A DNA stretch of 64,000 nt from Diorhabda sublineata. Its lineage: Eukaryota; Arthropoda; Insecta; Coleoptera; Chrysomelidae. Every line of letters begins with the position of its first letter. The stretch's first letter is position 1. The notes under the pieces were generated by a model, which was not told where the DNA came from, made no database searches, and saw only the letters and a program-made list of their open reading frames with translations. The stretch spans positions 15,516,125 through 15,580,124 of the forward strand of contig NC_079475.1 in the NCBI RefSeq assembly GCF_026230105.1, written 5' to 3'. The translations under genes were made by a program, and so were the position numbers. Of the stretch, positions 44,158 to 58,000 are shown in pieces.

Positions 44158-45349
44158 TGCATAGATATCGGCCCACTGTAAACTTTTGACTTCAACTATA
44201 TCTTTTTTAATTTATTCATCAGATCATAAAAAAGAAATATTCTGTGTGAAAGACAATTTAATATGGTTTAATGTGAGTATAATTTTATCAGTAAGGCTTA
44301 TCGTTTATATGCGTAACAACCTGTATTTTGCGTTTGCAACACAAATTTGCATATTATTGGTTTTTTATAATTTTAATAGTATTCAAGTGTTAGTTTAATG
44401 CATACTACATCACAAAAGCCGCCCACGCAGCGGTTCGAAAAGTGTGCCAGCGTTATGAAGAGACTGCATCATTCCATAAGCGACCTGGAATGGGCAGAAA
44501 AAGATATACATACGCTTTATTGTGTCAACAACATTAATAATCACCTTAATGCTGTTTAAGTGCAACGATAGCTCCATTAGGTGCGAGGAGTGACTATTAG
44601 TCAGTGGAATGTAAAACAACGACTGCAGGAAAATAGTCTGTCCTCCAAAACACTTGCGATTAGTCCAAAACTCACTCCAGTTCATCGGCAAGCACGCCTG
44701 CGTTTTGCACAGGATCATCTGAATCGGACACCACTGTTTTGTTTTCAGATGGGACTAGAATATGCCTCCATGGTAGCGACCGAAAATGTACAGAAGACCA
44801 AAAGAGCTAGTTTCAGATTACTGCGGAGTGCTTATGGTGGTGGTTACTGCATGATCTGTTCTACAATTTCTATAGGAGCACGAACCTTGAACTGTGTTCA
44901 TTCATAGGGGCGACTAGGTTCTCAGAAGAAGAGGTTTAACGGCTGATAGATATATCGAGGAGATTTTATAAATTTATGTATGACAACGCAAGGCCGTACA
45001 CCTCCAGAATCGTGCAAGATTATAATGCAGAAGTCGGTTTTCGGGTTATGGAGTGGCCAGTATACAGTCCTGACCTAAATCCGATAGAACATTCAGGGAC
45101 TGAGGTGAAAAGAAGAATTAGAGCTAGACTTCCTACCCCAAACTTGATCCTAGCGCTTATTGTAATAATAGAAGGAGAGTGTTAAATTTTTGATTTTCAA
45201 TAACCCTATTTATATTAATAATAAAAAAGAGTCACATTGAAGCATATTAAATTGTCTTTTACACATCATATTTTTTTCTATCTGATGAGTAAACTAAAAA
45301 AAAATATACAGTTAAAGTGAAAAGTTTACTTTGGACCAATTTCTATGCA
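44158..45349 (+). mobile_element. Tc1-like element with long inverted repeats (family A)
   Basis: Inverted repeats of about 70 bases: 44158 onward (TGCATAGATATCGGCCC...CATCAGAT) against the reverse complement of about 45281-45349 (TGCATAGAAATTGGTCC...CATCAGAT). The transposase has AVRKVCQRYEETASFHKRPG (44430-44490), then LTPVHRQARLRFAQDHLN, DNARPYTSRIVQDYNAEVGF (44980-45040; second Asp) and SPDLNPIEHSG (catalytic Glu kept, following Trp lost), then ARLPTPN. The first catalytic Asp region is scrambled and frames shift. At 1,192 bp the element is still close to a full Tc1 length. Confidence 0.85.
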
Positions 45350-46870
45350 CAAACGTATATTACGAAACATTCTTTTCCTAATGTAAGGATTTTACCAGAA
45401 AGTTTTTTGATTGATTGATCAGTAAGTGTATGTGCTTATATTATTACATTTTTCGACAAAAATAGGCTTTTCAAAAATTCATTTTCAAAATATTTTACTA
45501 TAAACGGTAACAAAGATATTAGTCTGGACGAGACTTCGGTAGGAGGTTCTTCTAGTTTGGGAATTTGTTACTTTCCGTTATCCTCATAATGTTGATGATT
45601 CAAATCACGTATTGTGCAAGGCTATTTTCGCAGAAACGTTTAAAAAAGAACTAGACTTTAAATATGGGATATTCTATTGTCAGTAAGAAAATGGAGCTCA
45701 TTTCGATCAATAATTACACTAGATTCGATATTGAACATTAAATCCCAAATTATATTAAAAATGGATGAATACGAATAAGAATAGTACCATGGAATATGTT
45801 TTCCAATATCAACAACCTTTGGTGATTACTATCATCTCTAGTAGGGAAATTTTCAAGCCTTAATAATCAGTTTTCTGAATTTTACTATTTAGAGTATAAT
45901 GAACCCTATAGAAGTAATAAACACATAGCTGTGATTAATCGTCGATTCTACGGAAAGTCGTAGACAACAGTAAATATTTTGAATAAAAAAATATTACCTG
46001 TTATTTCCAAAATGTTTATCAAGGTATACACTTCACTTGTCTGTTAAAATAATAATGAGCCTTTTACTATTCATTAACATTAAAACAAACTACAGGAATC
46101 ATTGGTCCCAAAATAATACAAAAACAATAAAATTCTTTAAATGATTAAATGAAATTCCCAAAACAGTCCTTATAAAGGCACAATTTGATAATTACGCTAT
46201 GAACTTAAAATTAAATCAAGTTTTTCATCAACAAATGTTCATTTAATGTTACCATGCTATTTGTTTTTTTGAAAATTCATGTCTCAAAGTACACACAAGA
46301 ATTGCCAACAAATTTTGAGTGAATTAGAGATTATAAGTCTGGATATTTCGAAAATCTAGAAACGAAACTCGAAATATACGAACTTATAGTACCAGGTCAC
46401 ATGCCTTATTTGTTTCTTACCACAATTCGCAAGTTTGATTTTTGATAAACACCTAAATTAACGTACAATATAGTTGATCTTTTGGGTCGCTGTGTATATG
46501 ATACCCTAAAATACAACTTACACGCTCAAATGTATGATAAAATAGCTCCCAAAATCCTGTTTTTTGAATTAAGTAACAAACGACAGTTTGTAAGTTCTAA
46601 ACATTTTTAAAGAAATGCATTTAGGGGTTGAAATTAGGGTAATCCTTGGAAAATGATAGTTGAGTATATATGTTACCTATCATCAATATATTACTCAATA
46701 TGTTTTGTCATTTAAACCCTTCACAATTATACGTTATATAAATTTGATGTTGCAGTTGTGTCACTTGTACTTCGAAACGGTGATATGTTCTATGAAGGTA
46801 ACCAAATAAAAAAGTGGGTAAATTCAGTTAGATTAAATAAATATAAATGAAGGGGTTACACAGTTACAGT
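45350..46870. other. No recognisable gene
   Basis: AT-rich. An LDETS word near 45527 is isolated and not enough to call a transposase. Confidence 0.4.
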
Positions 46871-46871
46871 C

Positions 46872-48590
46872 TCTGGCAAAATTATTAGACGCACTGTATA
46901 TTGTATATTATTTTAATAATTATATGTTATATACTGTATTTGTACATTTAAATTGGAATATTATTGATTTTTAATTAAAAAATTTGTACTCGGCTACCGA
47001 TAGGTATTTACTTTTAACACGTGGCAACACTGTATTGAAAAGGTGCTACACGAACGTAAACAAGTACAAACCTGTATCGGATTCGGAATACTACTCAGTT
47101 ATTAGTTTATTTTGTATGCAGTGTTGTCAAAAAAAAATTGTTCCACTATATTCTTAATAGGTGATCTTCCACCAAATAAAAAAATTGAGGGCTCTTGAGG
47201 ATGCGAAAACATTCACAAACCAGGAAATACCACGAAGATTGAATATATCTGAAGCTAGAGTACGACGCATAACACAGAAAATTGAGACAAAAAGAAAGAA
47301 AAAATGCGGTAGAACACCAATGTCTATAAAACAGATTTACTACCACCAAGGTGATAAAATCACCACTTTAGGATGCTAACGTAAATGCTTCTGAGCGCAC
47401 ATATCGAAGAATTAGATCTTAATGCTTAACGCCCTGCCAAGAAGCCAAGAAGTTAATAGCAGAAATGATAGTAAAGCGCTTGAAGTGGGCCCAACAATGG
47501 CAAGACAAAGATATGGACTTCTGGAGATCGGTAATTCAATGAAAAATTGATACATCATTATCATATTCAGTTGAATAAAGCAAAGAAACAGAGTTCATAT
47601 GTTTTTTCTAATTTTTACAAGTCTGCTGGGGATGAAAGCACATTGGAAATTTTGCAGGGAAGCCCTGTAAGTGCGTCGTCGTCATGGAAGAAAGTATCAT
47701 CTTGACTGTGTCTTCCCAACATCCCACCAAAGTGATGATCTGGTCACTCACCAGTGGCAAGAGCATTGGACGTCTGTACGTCATAAACGAAATGGTTTCC
47801 AAATAGGGAACTATTCACCTCTATGAAAGATGGAGCTATCTGTTATACTGACTATTTTCGTGTTATTGCAAATTTTCTTTGTTAATACTTGCTCTGCAGT
47901 TTAATACTATATTATTTTCTAATTGTGCCCATTGTTTTTCTATATCGTTTGTATTATCAGTTTGCCTTCGTATTTTACTTACATATTTTCCATTACTAGA
48001 CCAATATTTAATAAAAAAATCGATTGAAACCCATCCGAACGGATAGAACTTTCAATACGTCAATTCTGTGATCCATTGAAATTTTTAGCAAGTTCGTTAG
48101 TTTCATTAAAACTAACTTCTTGACTCTAATTTTATTTTATCTATTCTCCAAGTTGACTCAAGACCTGGTGGCTCTTCTATTGATTTTTCTAAACTCTCAA
48201 AATTTGGACAAAAAAAGCGCAGTAAGTGCGTCGTCGTCATGGAAGAGAGTATCATCCTGACTGTATTTTCCCAACATCCCACCAAATGATCTTGTCACGC
48301 ACAAGCGGTAAGAGCACTGGACGTCTGTACGTCACAAAAGAAATGGTTTCCAAATAGGGAACTATGAACTTTCATGAAAGATGGAGCTACCTGCCACACT
48401 GCTCGGTTTCTTAAAAGATTTTTTGGCACAAGAAAATATTTCTATGTTGGATTAGCCGGGTAATAGCCCCAATATGAACTCAAGTGAAAATTTGTGAGAG
48501 CTGATGAAAAGAGAAATGGCTTAAGAGGTGTTCACCAAGAAAAACCAGCTTCTAGAATAAAATATTCATGTATGATATGGATGTTCTAGA
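46872..48590 (+). mobile_element. Tc1-like relic with internal duplication (family G)
   Basis: A terminus-like ACAGTCTCTGGCAAAATTAT lies at 46872. The + strand transposase starts about 47161 with an HTH (AKTFTNQEIPRRLNISEARV and a GRTPM-type linker). It continues ERTYRRI, LIAEMIVKRLKWAQQWQD and DFWRSVI (47440-47550), then a duplicated middle region, then MKDGATCHTARFLKRFF (48373-48425) and the C-terminal LDxPGNSPNMNSSENL block (48443-48490), where the PIE catalytic glutamate region is mutated to SSE. Stops and frameshifts are common. The 3' terminal repeat was not found. Confidence 0.75.
47667..48393. repeat. Direct duplication of a Tc1 transposase segment
   Basis: 47667-47842 is repeated at 48222-48393 (offset 555), sharing GTGCGTCGTCGTCATGGAAG, CCCAACATCCCACCAAA, CTGGACGTCTGTACGTCA-like and GAAATGGTTTCCAAATAGGG. 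Copy 1 breaks off after GATGGAGCTATCTG. Copy 2 continues into the transposase C-terminus. Confidence 0.85.
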
Positions 48591-48599
48591 TTCATACTG

Positions 48600-50680
48600 T
48601 TATATTTATGTTAATTGATTAGATAATATGAAAATAAAAAACAAACTTAAAACAATAAAATGATACAATATCAGTATGTAATTAATGTTACAGGAAATCT
48701 TGCAATGCGTCTAATAAATTGGTCACGGACTGTGTCTAAAAATGTAGTAGAAAGCATTTTATTGTGGAAGGATTTATGCAATGAATATTTGTTGATTGAA
48801 CGAAAAAATTTTGACTTTTCTAATTCTGGAGACGCAGAGCCTGGAGAAAAATCGAAGCCAAAAATCATTATTTTCAATAATATAACAAAAGGCTAGGAAG
48901 ATATAGTAGCTAAAGACAACCTATCATATAGGTATTAAGATTCTGTTGGAGTTGGCCTATTCCAATATTATGTGGTATGTTAGACAAAATGGGGAGACAT
49001 TTGCAAAATATATACAAAAAAACCCCGAATAGGAAGTGAGAAAAAAAGACTAATAAGAACGCTTGGATGTACTTTAGGATACTGCAATTAGTTATTATTC
49101 TGGATTAAAGTTATCAGAAACATCAACAACCATGTATATATATTCCCCTATTTATTTGTAACAATAAATAAACTTTCGTTTTTAAATAAAAATGTCAACT
49201 TTCCAAATGATTATCTACATTAAAAATCATTTTAACGATAAATTCAATTTTTGATTCAATGTCGCTTATTTTATTATAGATATACATCGATAAACCCCGA
49301 TTTATCACATAAGGGGTGTTAATAAATACCCTTACCTACATTTGAAATAATAATATGAGATTTAATAAACATATTAAGAAATGAAAAAAAAACGATATAT
49401 GTTTGTCGATAAATTTGAGAAATGAATTTTAAACTTGGATTAACACTTTGATTTAATGAATTAATTTAATGAAAATTTGCTTACGATAATAATCGAACTA
49501 TTAAACAGTTTCACTTATCTGGAAATCATAGTGAACCTAACCATGAGCCATGAACCTTTTTGTATTTTTTGTACAGTGGCAGCCTCTATACCTACCATAA
49601 TATGAAATGGGTACTTGCAAAGCCCAGAGTGTAGTAATTAAAGTTAGGGGACAGATAATAGTTATTTGTATACCAAGGACTCAAAGTGCTACTTTGTTGG
49701 ACGAGTTATTCATTAATTTAGACAAAACTTCGGATAAAACAAATAATTTCGGAAAATTAAAAATTTGAGGTTATGCAAAATAATTGAATTGAAACTGTCA
49801 ACTGTCAACATTGAAGTGGCTAGAGTCACATTTAAGGAAGTTAAAGTTGTCTACTCCAGAGCGTCCCGAAAGTGTTTTGCAGTACGGAACTATCACTTTC
49901 AAAACATGGAACACTCAAAACGCAACTTTCGGTATGTAAATGAATACAGAACGAATAGCTTTCAGATGGCGTCGTCTAAAAAGAAAATTTCGGAGTGTGA
50001 ATATTTCGAGCAAAGTGAAAATACACAGTAATAGAAACCTAAAACTATTGCTTAGATTATTCCTGGTAGATTTTTGCTTATTGAGGTATTAATTTAATCA
50101 GTTTCTTTCAAATATCTAAGTGAAAAATCGATTAAATTGTCACCAAATTAACTGGTAAATTACGTAAAGTACAATTTTTAATTCAGCACATTTTTTGGGT
50201 TTATTTTTTTAATATTTATAACTAATTAGCAGTGGAATCGTTTATATTTAAAAGCTTGAGAATATGATAATAATAGCATTTAAATCCGTTTCATTTCATC
50301 AAAAAAAATTTTTTAAACAATTTTTTCTCAAGTGGTTGTATTTAAGTGTCAAAAGGGGGTTAAAAATTCCATAATTAAGATAGAGAACATAAAATATTTT
50401 TTAATCTATACTTAAATCTTAAATACTAAAGTAATTGGTTGTGATTTTCTCAATTTAGGGGTTGTTTGCAAGGGTTATAAGGTTTTCAAGGGATTGAAAA
50501 CGATTTTATCATGAGGTAATTGTGTTAGAAAATACTTTATAGTTTCACTCCTTAATATTACACACGTTTTTTATCGATAAAATGGCTCAATGTCAATTTT
50601 TCCATTAAGGGGTTGTTTACACCCCTTAAAAATAATAGGCGGAGCTCAGATTATTTTCACTCTTGAAGTTAAGGGTGAAG
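48600..50680. other. No recognisable gene
   Basis: Frames at 48660-48896 and 49765-50031 have no identifiable motif. Confidence 0.4.
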
Positions 50681-50681
50681 A

Positions 50682-51361
50682 TACCATTATACTAGGATGC
50701 TAGCATTCGCGATGCTGGCATCTGGGATGCTAGTATCCCACTTTGAGTCGAATTTGTGTTGGGATGCTAGAATCCCGAAATGCTATTTTATTTTAATTTT
50801 TTGTCAGTCGTCAATATAGCCCCAACGAATGAAGATATGTTGTTGCTGATGTTACTAATTAAGAAAAGAAGACACCGTGCAAAAAGGAAGTTTAGTGTGG
50901 ACCCCTTTTTAACTGTCCGTCGTGTTAAAAGTTTGTATTTTACATTGTTTGATGAACTGTGCAATAGTGAAACAAAATTTTTTAATTACTTTAGAATGTC
51001 ACTTCCTTCTTTCACAGTAATCACTTGACTCGAGACGACACGTGCAGTGCAGACAGCAGTCTCAGGCCTTCACGTGATCAAACTGCGTGCGCGCGCATAT
51101 GTCAAATAGAGCGCCTTCTCGGATGCTAGCAGCCTAGTATAATGCGCCGCATTTGAACCAATGTCCCACAAACGATTTTGTGCATCCCGGTATGCAAAAA
51201 GCAACCGACTGCTTGCATTTCAGCAGCAAAATCGAGCCTCCGGGAGGCTGTTTTAGCGTCCGATGCTGGCATCCCTAATCTAACCGCTCCCATTTGATTT
51301 AATGCCCCGCTAACCTCGCAGATGCCAGCATCCCGGATGCTAGCATCCTAGTATAATGGTA
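50682..51361 (+). mobile_element. PIF/Harbinger-type element, internally deleted
   Basis: Perfect 25-base inverted repeats, 50682-50706 and 51337-51361 (beginning TACCATTATACTAGGATG). The + strand frame 50780-51028 contains KRRHRAKRKFSVDPFLTVRR and LFDELCNSETKFFNYFRMS, then F, the N-terminal landmark of PIF/Harbinger nucleases (R...W.HP.......F..LF.EL..D..KFF.YFRMS...F). The rest of the nuclease is missing. GATGCTAGCATCC words recur inside, and a further terminus-like copy sits at about 51121-51150. A clear 3-bp target duplication was not found. Confidence 0.75.
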
Positions 51362-51945
51362 GCCTAAGATGAACCCAATTCCATGCGTCACAGTAAAAAA
51401 ATTCGGAGGTAAGACACTATTTTTCTCTTTAATGACTACACTAAAAGTACACGTTTTGTTTATTGAAGGATGTGATAAATTTTTCGATTTTCTAGCAAAA
51501 AATTGAAAATTTGAGTTTATTGTGGAGGAATTAAAAAATCTTCTTGTGTATCTCTTTGGGGATCTTGAAAATCATATCAATTTTTGAATGGAATATATGG
51601 TTTTCTAGAAAATCCAATTATCATCAATTTTCGCGAATTGTCTTCTGGTATAAATTTTTCTACTGATAAATTGAATTTTCAAATTCACAAATAATAGACG
51701 TGGACCTAAAAATTTTGTCAAATTTTGATACTTGGCCTATCTGAGCTCTAGCAGTAATCGTCGCTTTACGTTTTGTGAGTTAGCACAAACTCAAATAATC
51801 TAGGTTTGGTCAAATACAAGCAGGTAGCCAGTCACTGGCTCTTTTATTAAAGCTAAAAATGCAGAGCTGAATCTATTATTAAAGTGAAATTTTATAGGAA
51901 TTTCAACAATTGAATTTTTCCAAACTCCCAGTAAAAAGATTGAAT
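51362..51945. other. No recognisable gene
   Basis: AT-rich 3' flank of the - strand gene, no motif. Confidence 0.4.
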
Positions 51946-51952
51946 CAACATA

Positions 51953-51958
51953 TTTATT
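51953..51958 (-). terminator. Polyadenylation signal of the 52-59 kb gene
   Basis: AATAAA on the - strand, about 105 bases beyond the stop codon at 52060-52062. Confidence 0.5.
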
Positions 51959-52059
51959 ATAAGTATCCGAAATAAAGAGAAACTGTTAGAAGGTATATTA
52001 TCATAAACTTTAAACAAGTGGTAATCTCATAAAAAACCATTTCTCTCAAAACAATTATT

Positions 52060-55000
52060 TTAGATTTGGAAATCTTCAAATTTTAATGGTGGTCCCTCCT
52101 CGAAAAGATCCAAAAAGCCTTTGTTTGGGGCTAATCTTGGATCTGGAGGACTTTGGAAACGACCACGTTCCGTTGAGCCGAAAGCCTCGTTGAAATCCGG
52201 TAGAGGTTTCGTTGACGGCTTCTTTGGAGTTATGGAATAAGAAGAAGTACGAATGGCACTTGTTGATAATGTGTTTGACTGTTAACAAAACAAATTATTA
52301 AATAAAATGGTAAAAATTTAAAAAAATCGTAGTTTATAGTGAATATAGAAAACAAACAACATTCATTATACAGAGTGAAAAACTTTACATACTTTCACCA
52401 CATGTCGAGCCCTTCAGGTAGAATACCATGAGGATAAAAAGTTATTAATTTACAGGGTGATTTGAGAAATTGACCAAAAATTTCAAGTGGCTATAGTGTT
52501 TGAGCAGCTCATTTGATTTTTTAAATTTTCTCATAATGCAATACACTAATAACAAGCATTCTACTAGTATTGGTTAAACTTAAAAATTCCAGGACTGGCT
52601 TTGCAAAAATTTAGGGTTTCGTATCGAAAATTGCACCATCTATAATATTTTTTTAAATGCTATAAGTGATTGGCAAATTACATAAATAACCAAACTAATT
52701 TATATATTTTCATTTAGCAATTACGAAAAATAGAACAACCATAATGACGTATCACGAAATAAGTTATTAATTCCAAGAAATTTCATAAATTTCCAGTTTT
52801 TGAGTTGAAATGAGTGGCTACAGCATAATCTGATATGTATTGTTACGAACAAACTGGTCAAATGGGTCCCTAGACCGGCCCTGTCCAACTACAATAGAAT
52901 TCTAAGATTGTAACCTGTGATGTTCCATCAAAATACTTTGTATTCTAAATGTAGATGACCGCGTCTCTTTTGATGTTTGTGTGTAAATAATTTTTCATAG
53001 CAAGCGGTTTATTTACATTGCTTCTTTTGAATAATTTCTAGGAAAGTCTATTTATTTTTTTGTTTTGTTTCTTTATTTTTGTAGATTTAGATTATTTGGG
53101 ATAGGTATGTAAATAAGTTTATGTAGCGCAATTAGTTCAGTATATAATAAATAGTTTTAGTGACCAGAGAATTAGCAAAGTAATCGAAAAATTTAAATAA
53201 AATCAAATTAAATGTAATGTATGGTGTGTAAATAAATTAAGAACGCAAGAGACAATGTTTATTAATTCGCCTCTTAAATAGAAATGGTATAAATAAATAT
53301 GAAAAACATTACAGTTTGTATAAATTCTACTACATGTTTAGTAGAATCAATTGTTTTTCAATGTTAAATTTTCACAAAAATCGCATTGGGGCATTATTTT
53401 ATATAAATAATAAATTAAATTGATTGAAAAGTTATATCTTAAGTATGTGTTAATGTGTGTTGATTGTAAATCGTTGAGATGTCTTCTCAGATAATAATAC
53501 ATTGTATTAACAGAACCAAATAAAAATAGCGAACAACAAAGTTTTAAAATCAAGATGGGCTTTGATCGTTTTACGTTTGATATTTTATACCCATTGTAAT
53601 TATTGTCATTATTATCAATCGTTATTTATATGTACAAGAATACTTATTTCTTCTGTGTATATCTACGTTAGGTACTATGGTGTTAGCTTTGTTAATTTTG
53701 TTCAAACTGTCAAATCAGTTATCGATCACAGAATATGCTAACATATTATTGGAGGTTGGCGACAAAGTAATTTCGGTTTTGTAGTATAAAATAAATGACC
53801 TTTTGTCATCTTGTGCAATTGAAGGTCATCTTTATTTGTGAAATTTTGAACATTCAAAGAATTCTGCAAATTTCGAAATAAATGGTAATCACATGGTGCC
53901 AGATCAGGGCTATATGAGGGATGTGGCATCACTTCCCTGCCAAGCTCCAATAATTTCCCACGAGTTGCCAAAGATATGTGAGACGTTGCATTATCATGGT
54001 GGATCACTAAACCTTTCCGATCTAACAACTCTTGCCCTTTGTCTTTGATTGCTTTATCCAGTTTCATTAATTGTTGAGAGTAAACATCAGAATTGATCGT
54101 TTGGTTCCTAGGAAGCAGCTTAAAAAATACAACACCTTTCTAATCCCTCCAAACTGATAACATGAGCTTTTTTGTTGTTTTTCAGCTTTCGATGTGGTTT
54201 GTGCTGGTTCACTGCGTCTGCTCCATAATCATTTTCGAACTATGTTACTGTACAAGACCCATTTTTCATCAGCAGTGGTGATTTTTTTTGAGAAAGGGTC
54301 GGTTTCATTTTTGTTTAAGGTGTATATCGCAAATGTTGATTCAATTCGTAAGGTATTCAAATATCAAGCTTCTAAACTAGCCCAAGATATTTTAAGTGTT
54401 TTCCAATTGTTGTATGTGATACATGTAGCCTCTTCCCAACCTCTCAAGTAGTTATATGACGATCCTCTTCAAAAATGACTGTGATTTAGTCTTCATCAAC
54501 TTCAGTAGGCCGACCAGAGCGTTGCGGAACGGAATTTTTTATACCAATACTGACACATTTTAAGCAATCGTTACCATGAACTTGATATATTTCTTTGTGA
54601 ATCGCAGCAGCTTTCATAAAAATCACTACTTGCTTCTAAAGTTGCGTCATTGTGACCAGTTTCACGCGACAAACGGCAAAGTACAGCACACACATAAGTT
54701 ATTCAAAAAATAAAGCAACGCTCTCTATCAGTAAAAAGCGAAAGTACTTAGTTGCCAGCCTTATATTTTTTGTTAATATGTTCTGTAATGGTAAATGGAG
54801 AATTTCTTATAAAAAATATAACAGAAGATTCCAATATCCAAAAATATCGTTCCAGAATCATTAAAAAATCTCTTATTGGTGGAAAATCTGATAAAAGTTG
54901 AAAAAGTGAGAAGTTACTGGAATAAAACAAAGGGAATATTACAAGTAAGTTATTATTGGTTTGAAACTTTATTTATGTATAAAAAATCTCAGATAATCAA

Positions 55001-58000
55001 TTATATAAAGCAATAGGATTTTTTAAGGGTTGATACATCAAAAACATCAACATTTCCAAAAATTTCTGTTGTCTTATCTGCCTTACTTTTGTAGTTTTGT
55101 ATCCTATACATCAAAACGTATTTTTTGGGATATAATACAGTCGTTGTTTTCATTTTACATAGGTGTAATTTAGAGTACTACACTAAAAATATGTTTATTA
55201 ATAAGAAACATGATTTTCAAGAGCTTCAGAGTCCAAGGAAATAATATTAAGACAGTCACTTGTAAGCAATAATTTTTGCTTGTAAGGTGAAGCAAAGACG
55301 ACGCAGAAAGCTGCAGTTATCCAATCCAGCTAAAAGTGGTTCCTATGTGTATAAAATATCAAAGTCATCGGGAAAATACCGAGTTTGTAAAGAGGCTTTT
55401 GTGAATATCCATGGAATTTTTTATTAACTTGATGATGATGATGATGATCTTTATATTAAACTATACAAACCTTTTTCATTTTCATTTCTTCCGTTTTTTC
55501 CATGTGCTGGAGATGATTTTGGCTATTATTAAAACCGACGTTTGGTTCATAAATGTTACTACTAAATTCGTTTTGTTGTTGAACGTTGTTCTCCATTAGA
55601 GGTTGTGACGGTTCTATGGTATGTTTTGATTCGAGTTGCCCGAAACTGTCATGCAGAACTTTATCTTTCAAATGCATCGATTCGTCAGGCGGAACGTTTT
55701 CGTTGGAATGCGGTGGTGTCATGGACATTATTGAGTTATGGGGAGGAGTCATCGGCATCGAAATGGGATTGATGTGAATCGGGTGGACTGGTGTTCGACG
55801 ATGTTTTTCTATTAGCATCGGACTAGGTATGCTGAGTGGTGGCGAGGGTTGATGATGATAAGGTGCTTGCATATCCGGCATCATGAAAGGATTACCTAAA
55901 AAATTTGTTCGATTAACAATGAGATATACTCATTAAATAATACTTTTCCTACTGCTGATTATTGTGATACTATCCCTACAGATTTGAAAAACCAAGGTAA
56001 ATGTGGGAAGTTGCATCTGATGATAACCCACATTCGATTCGGAATTCCACTTGTGGCATTGATGAACCAAAGCAGGCTTTGTAATAGTTTTTCTTGAGAA
56101 TCAAGACTTTGAAGCAAACATGCACCTTCTCTTTTGTGTTTATATCCATAATTCGATAAAATTGGTTCTTATTGACATGAGTAGATTCAACCACAAATAC
56201 ATGGGGTACATTCAACAAGATAATTTGATTTTCAATTCATGGAGGTACTTTATACATATTTTGTTATCTAGATGGTGCTAAATTGCAAAACAAAGACGAA
56301 CCGAATAAATATCGATGAAAATAATGTGAAAAATGCAATTCCGGACGTTTTGTGCATGAACATGTCGAACGAATAGGGGAAAGAAGTTTTGTAGTTAAGC
56401 TGGAACATTGCATTGAAGAATATATAAATAAAAACTGAAATATTCTTTGGAAAGATTAGAGAGAAATGCTAACATAACTAAATAAAGATACAAATAAAAT
56501 AAAATTTCAATATACATAAGAAAACCACAATGAGTAACATAATTATAGGTAATAATTAGTATATAAGTCCATAGCAAAATTAAACCAATATGCAGCATGT
56601 CCAGCATTAAATATTATTATTAGAATAGAAGTCATTTACAGAGTAGAAGGTACTTTCTAGTAAAGATGCCGTCAAATTATTGCGGATCGGGGAAAAGGAT
56701 TATATCGATTTGATTTCAATTGGCAAGTGATTGTGCATTTTTTTGCAGTGTAACATATTGAGCCTCAGCTAATTCTGAACGTGGAGTTTAATCTGTTAAA
56801 GAAGTCCCTTCAGTGAGCCCTGCTGTTCAGTTCGAGTAAATATCTAACAGCTCTCTTTTATAGTTTGAAGATTCGCTCAAATTGAGTCGCACCACACGTA
56901 CTTCAGAAGAGAAGAGCATATCTGAGATTGCGACTCAATAAGGGCATAATAAACTGTTAAGGAGGTGGATAATTTCAGTTCTTTGAAAACTGATCCCAAC
57001 GCAAAGCAGGAGGAACTCAAATTTCAAAGAATTGTCCACAACAAGCCCTAAGAATTTTACAGATTCAACGATGTCATTGGTGGTGTTCAATGAAAAAGGA
57101 TGCAATGTATTTTAGTATACAGTTGATCAATTTTTTACGAATGATCAAGATACTGAATTGGTGGAATATATAGAAAAAGTTATTATATTTCACACGTTCT
57201 CTGCCTAATTACAAATTTCCTCATCAGTTGCCTATTGAGAACGTTGGAATTGAATGTTTTATGAAAAGAAATAAAGAAATAAAAATAGTGTTGAGGAAAC
57301 CTAATAACTAGTATGGTAAGGGCAACAAAGTAGCTGTTTCGAATTTTTTTGGCAATTATATTTTGGCGTTCAAGAAACACAGCTGAACGAATAATGACTA
57401 GATGAGACTGGGCTAACAAAATTTTTAAAACCAGTCAAAAAAGTTACTACCAAAGGCGAAAATAAAATTCAGCTTAGCAGCTTCTGCAGAACGTGGTGGA
57501 CTGACAACCTTTGTGGTTATAATAAATGCTTCAGAAAATGCATTGCCTTCCGTGTATGTGTCTCAGAACACGCCATCATCAAGATTATCTGTTATATAAT
57601 AATGTACCTCCATCTAGTCTCACTTAAAAAAATCGTAGTAGCTGGATTTCATAGGAACTATTTGTAAATGTGCTGAAACACATTCCAAGACACACGCATT
57701 ACTCGAAAAATGGTATAATTACGACGACAACAAAGAAAACAGACAAACTTCTTTATTTTTCAAAGTAATTTTCTTTTAGCTCCATAGCTTCCAGCGATGT
57801 TCAACGTGCAATACCCTTTTAAAAATAAGTCAAGCCCCTCAAAATAGCTGACATCAATTTTTGACTATTGAGCCATTTTTTTAAGTCTGGAATAATCGGA
57901 GGGAGGTGAATCTAGCGAATATGGTGCATGAAGAGGCAAATCAAACTTTCATTCAGTAATTTTGACTATTGCAATAACGGATGTGTGAGCTGGTGGGTTG

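Noticed and set aside
52076..52288. 70-codon - strand frame beginning MLTVKHII
   Set aside because: Shadow frame: the acceptor at 52279-52280 and the upstream exon phase select a different frame with a 72-residue tail and its own stop.
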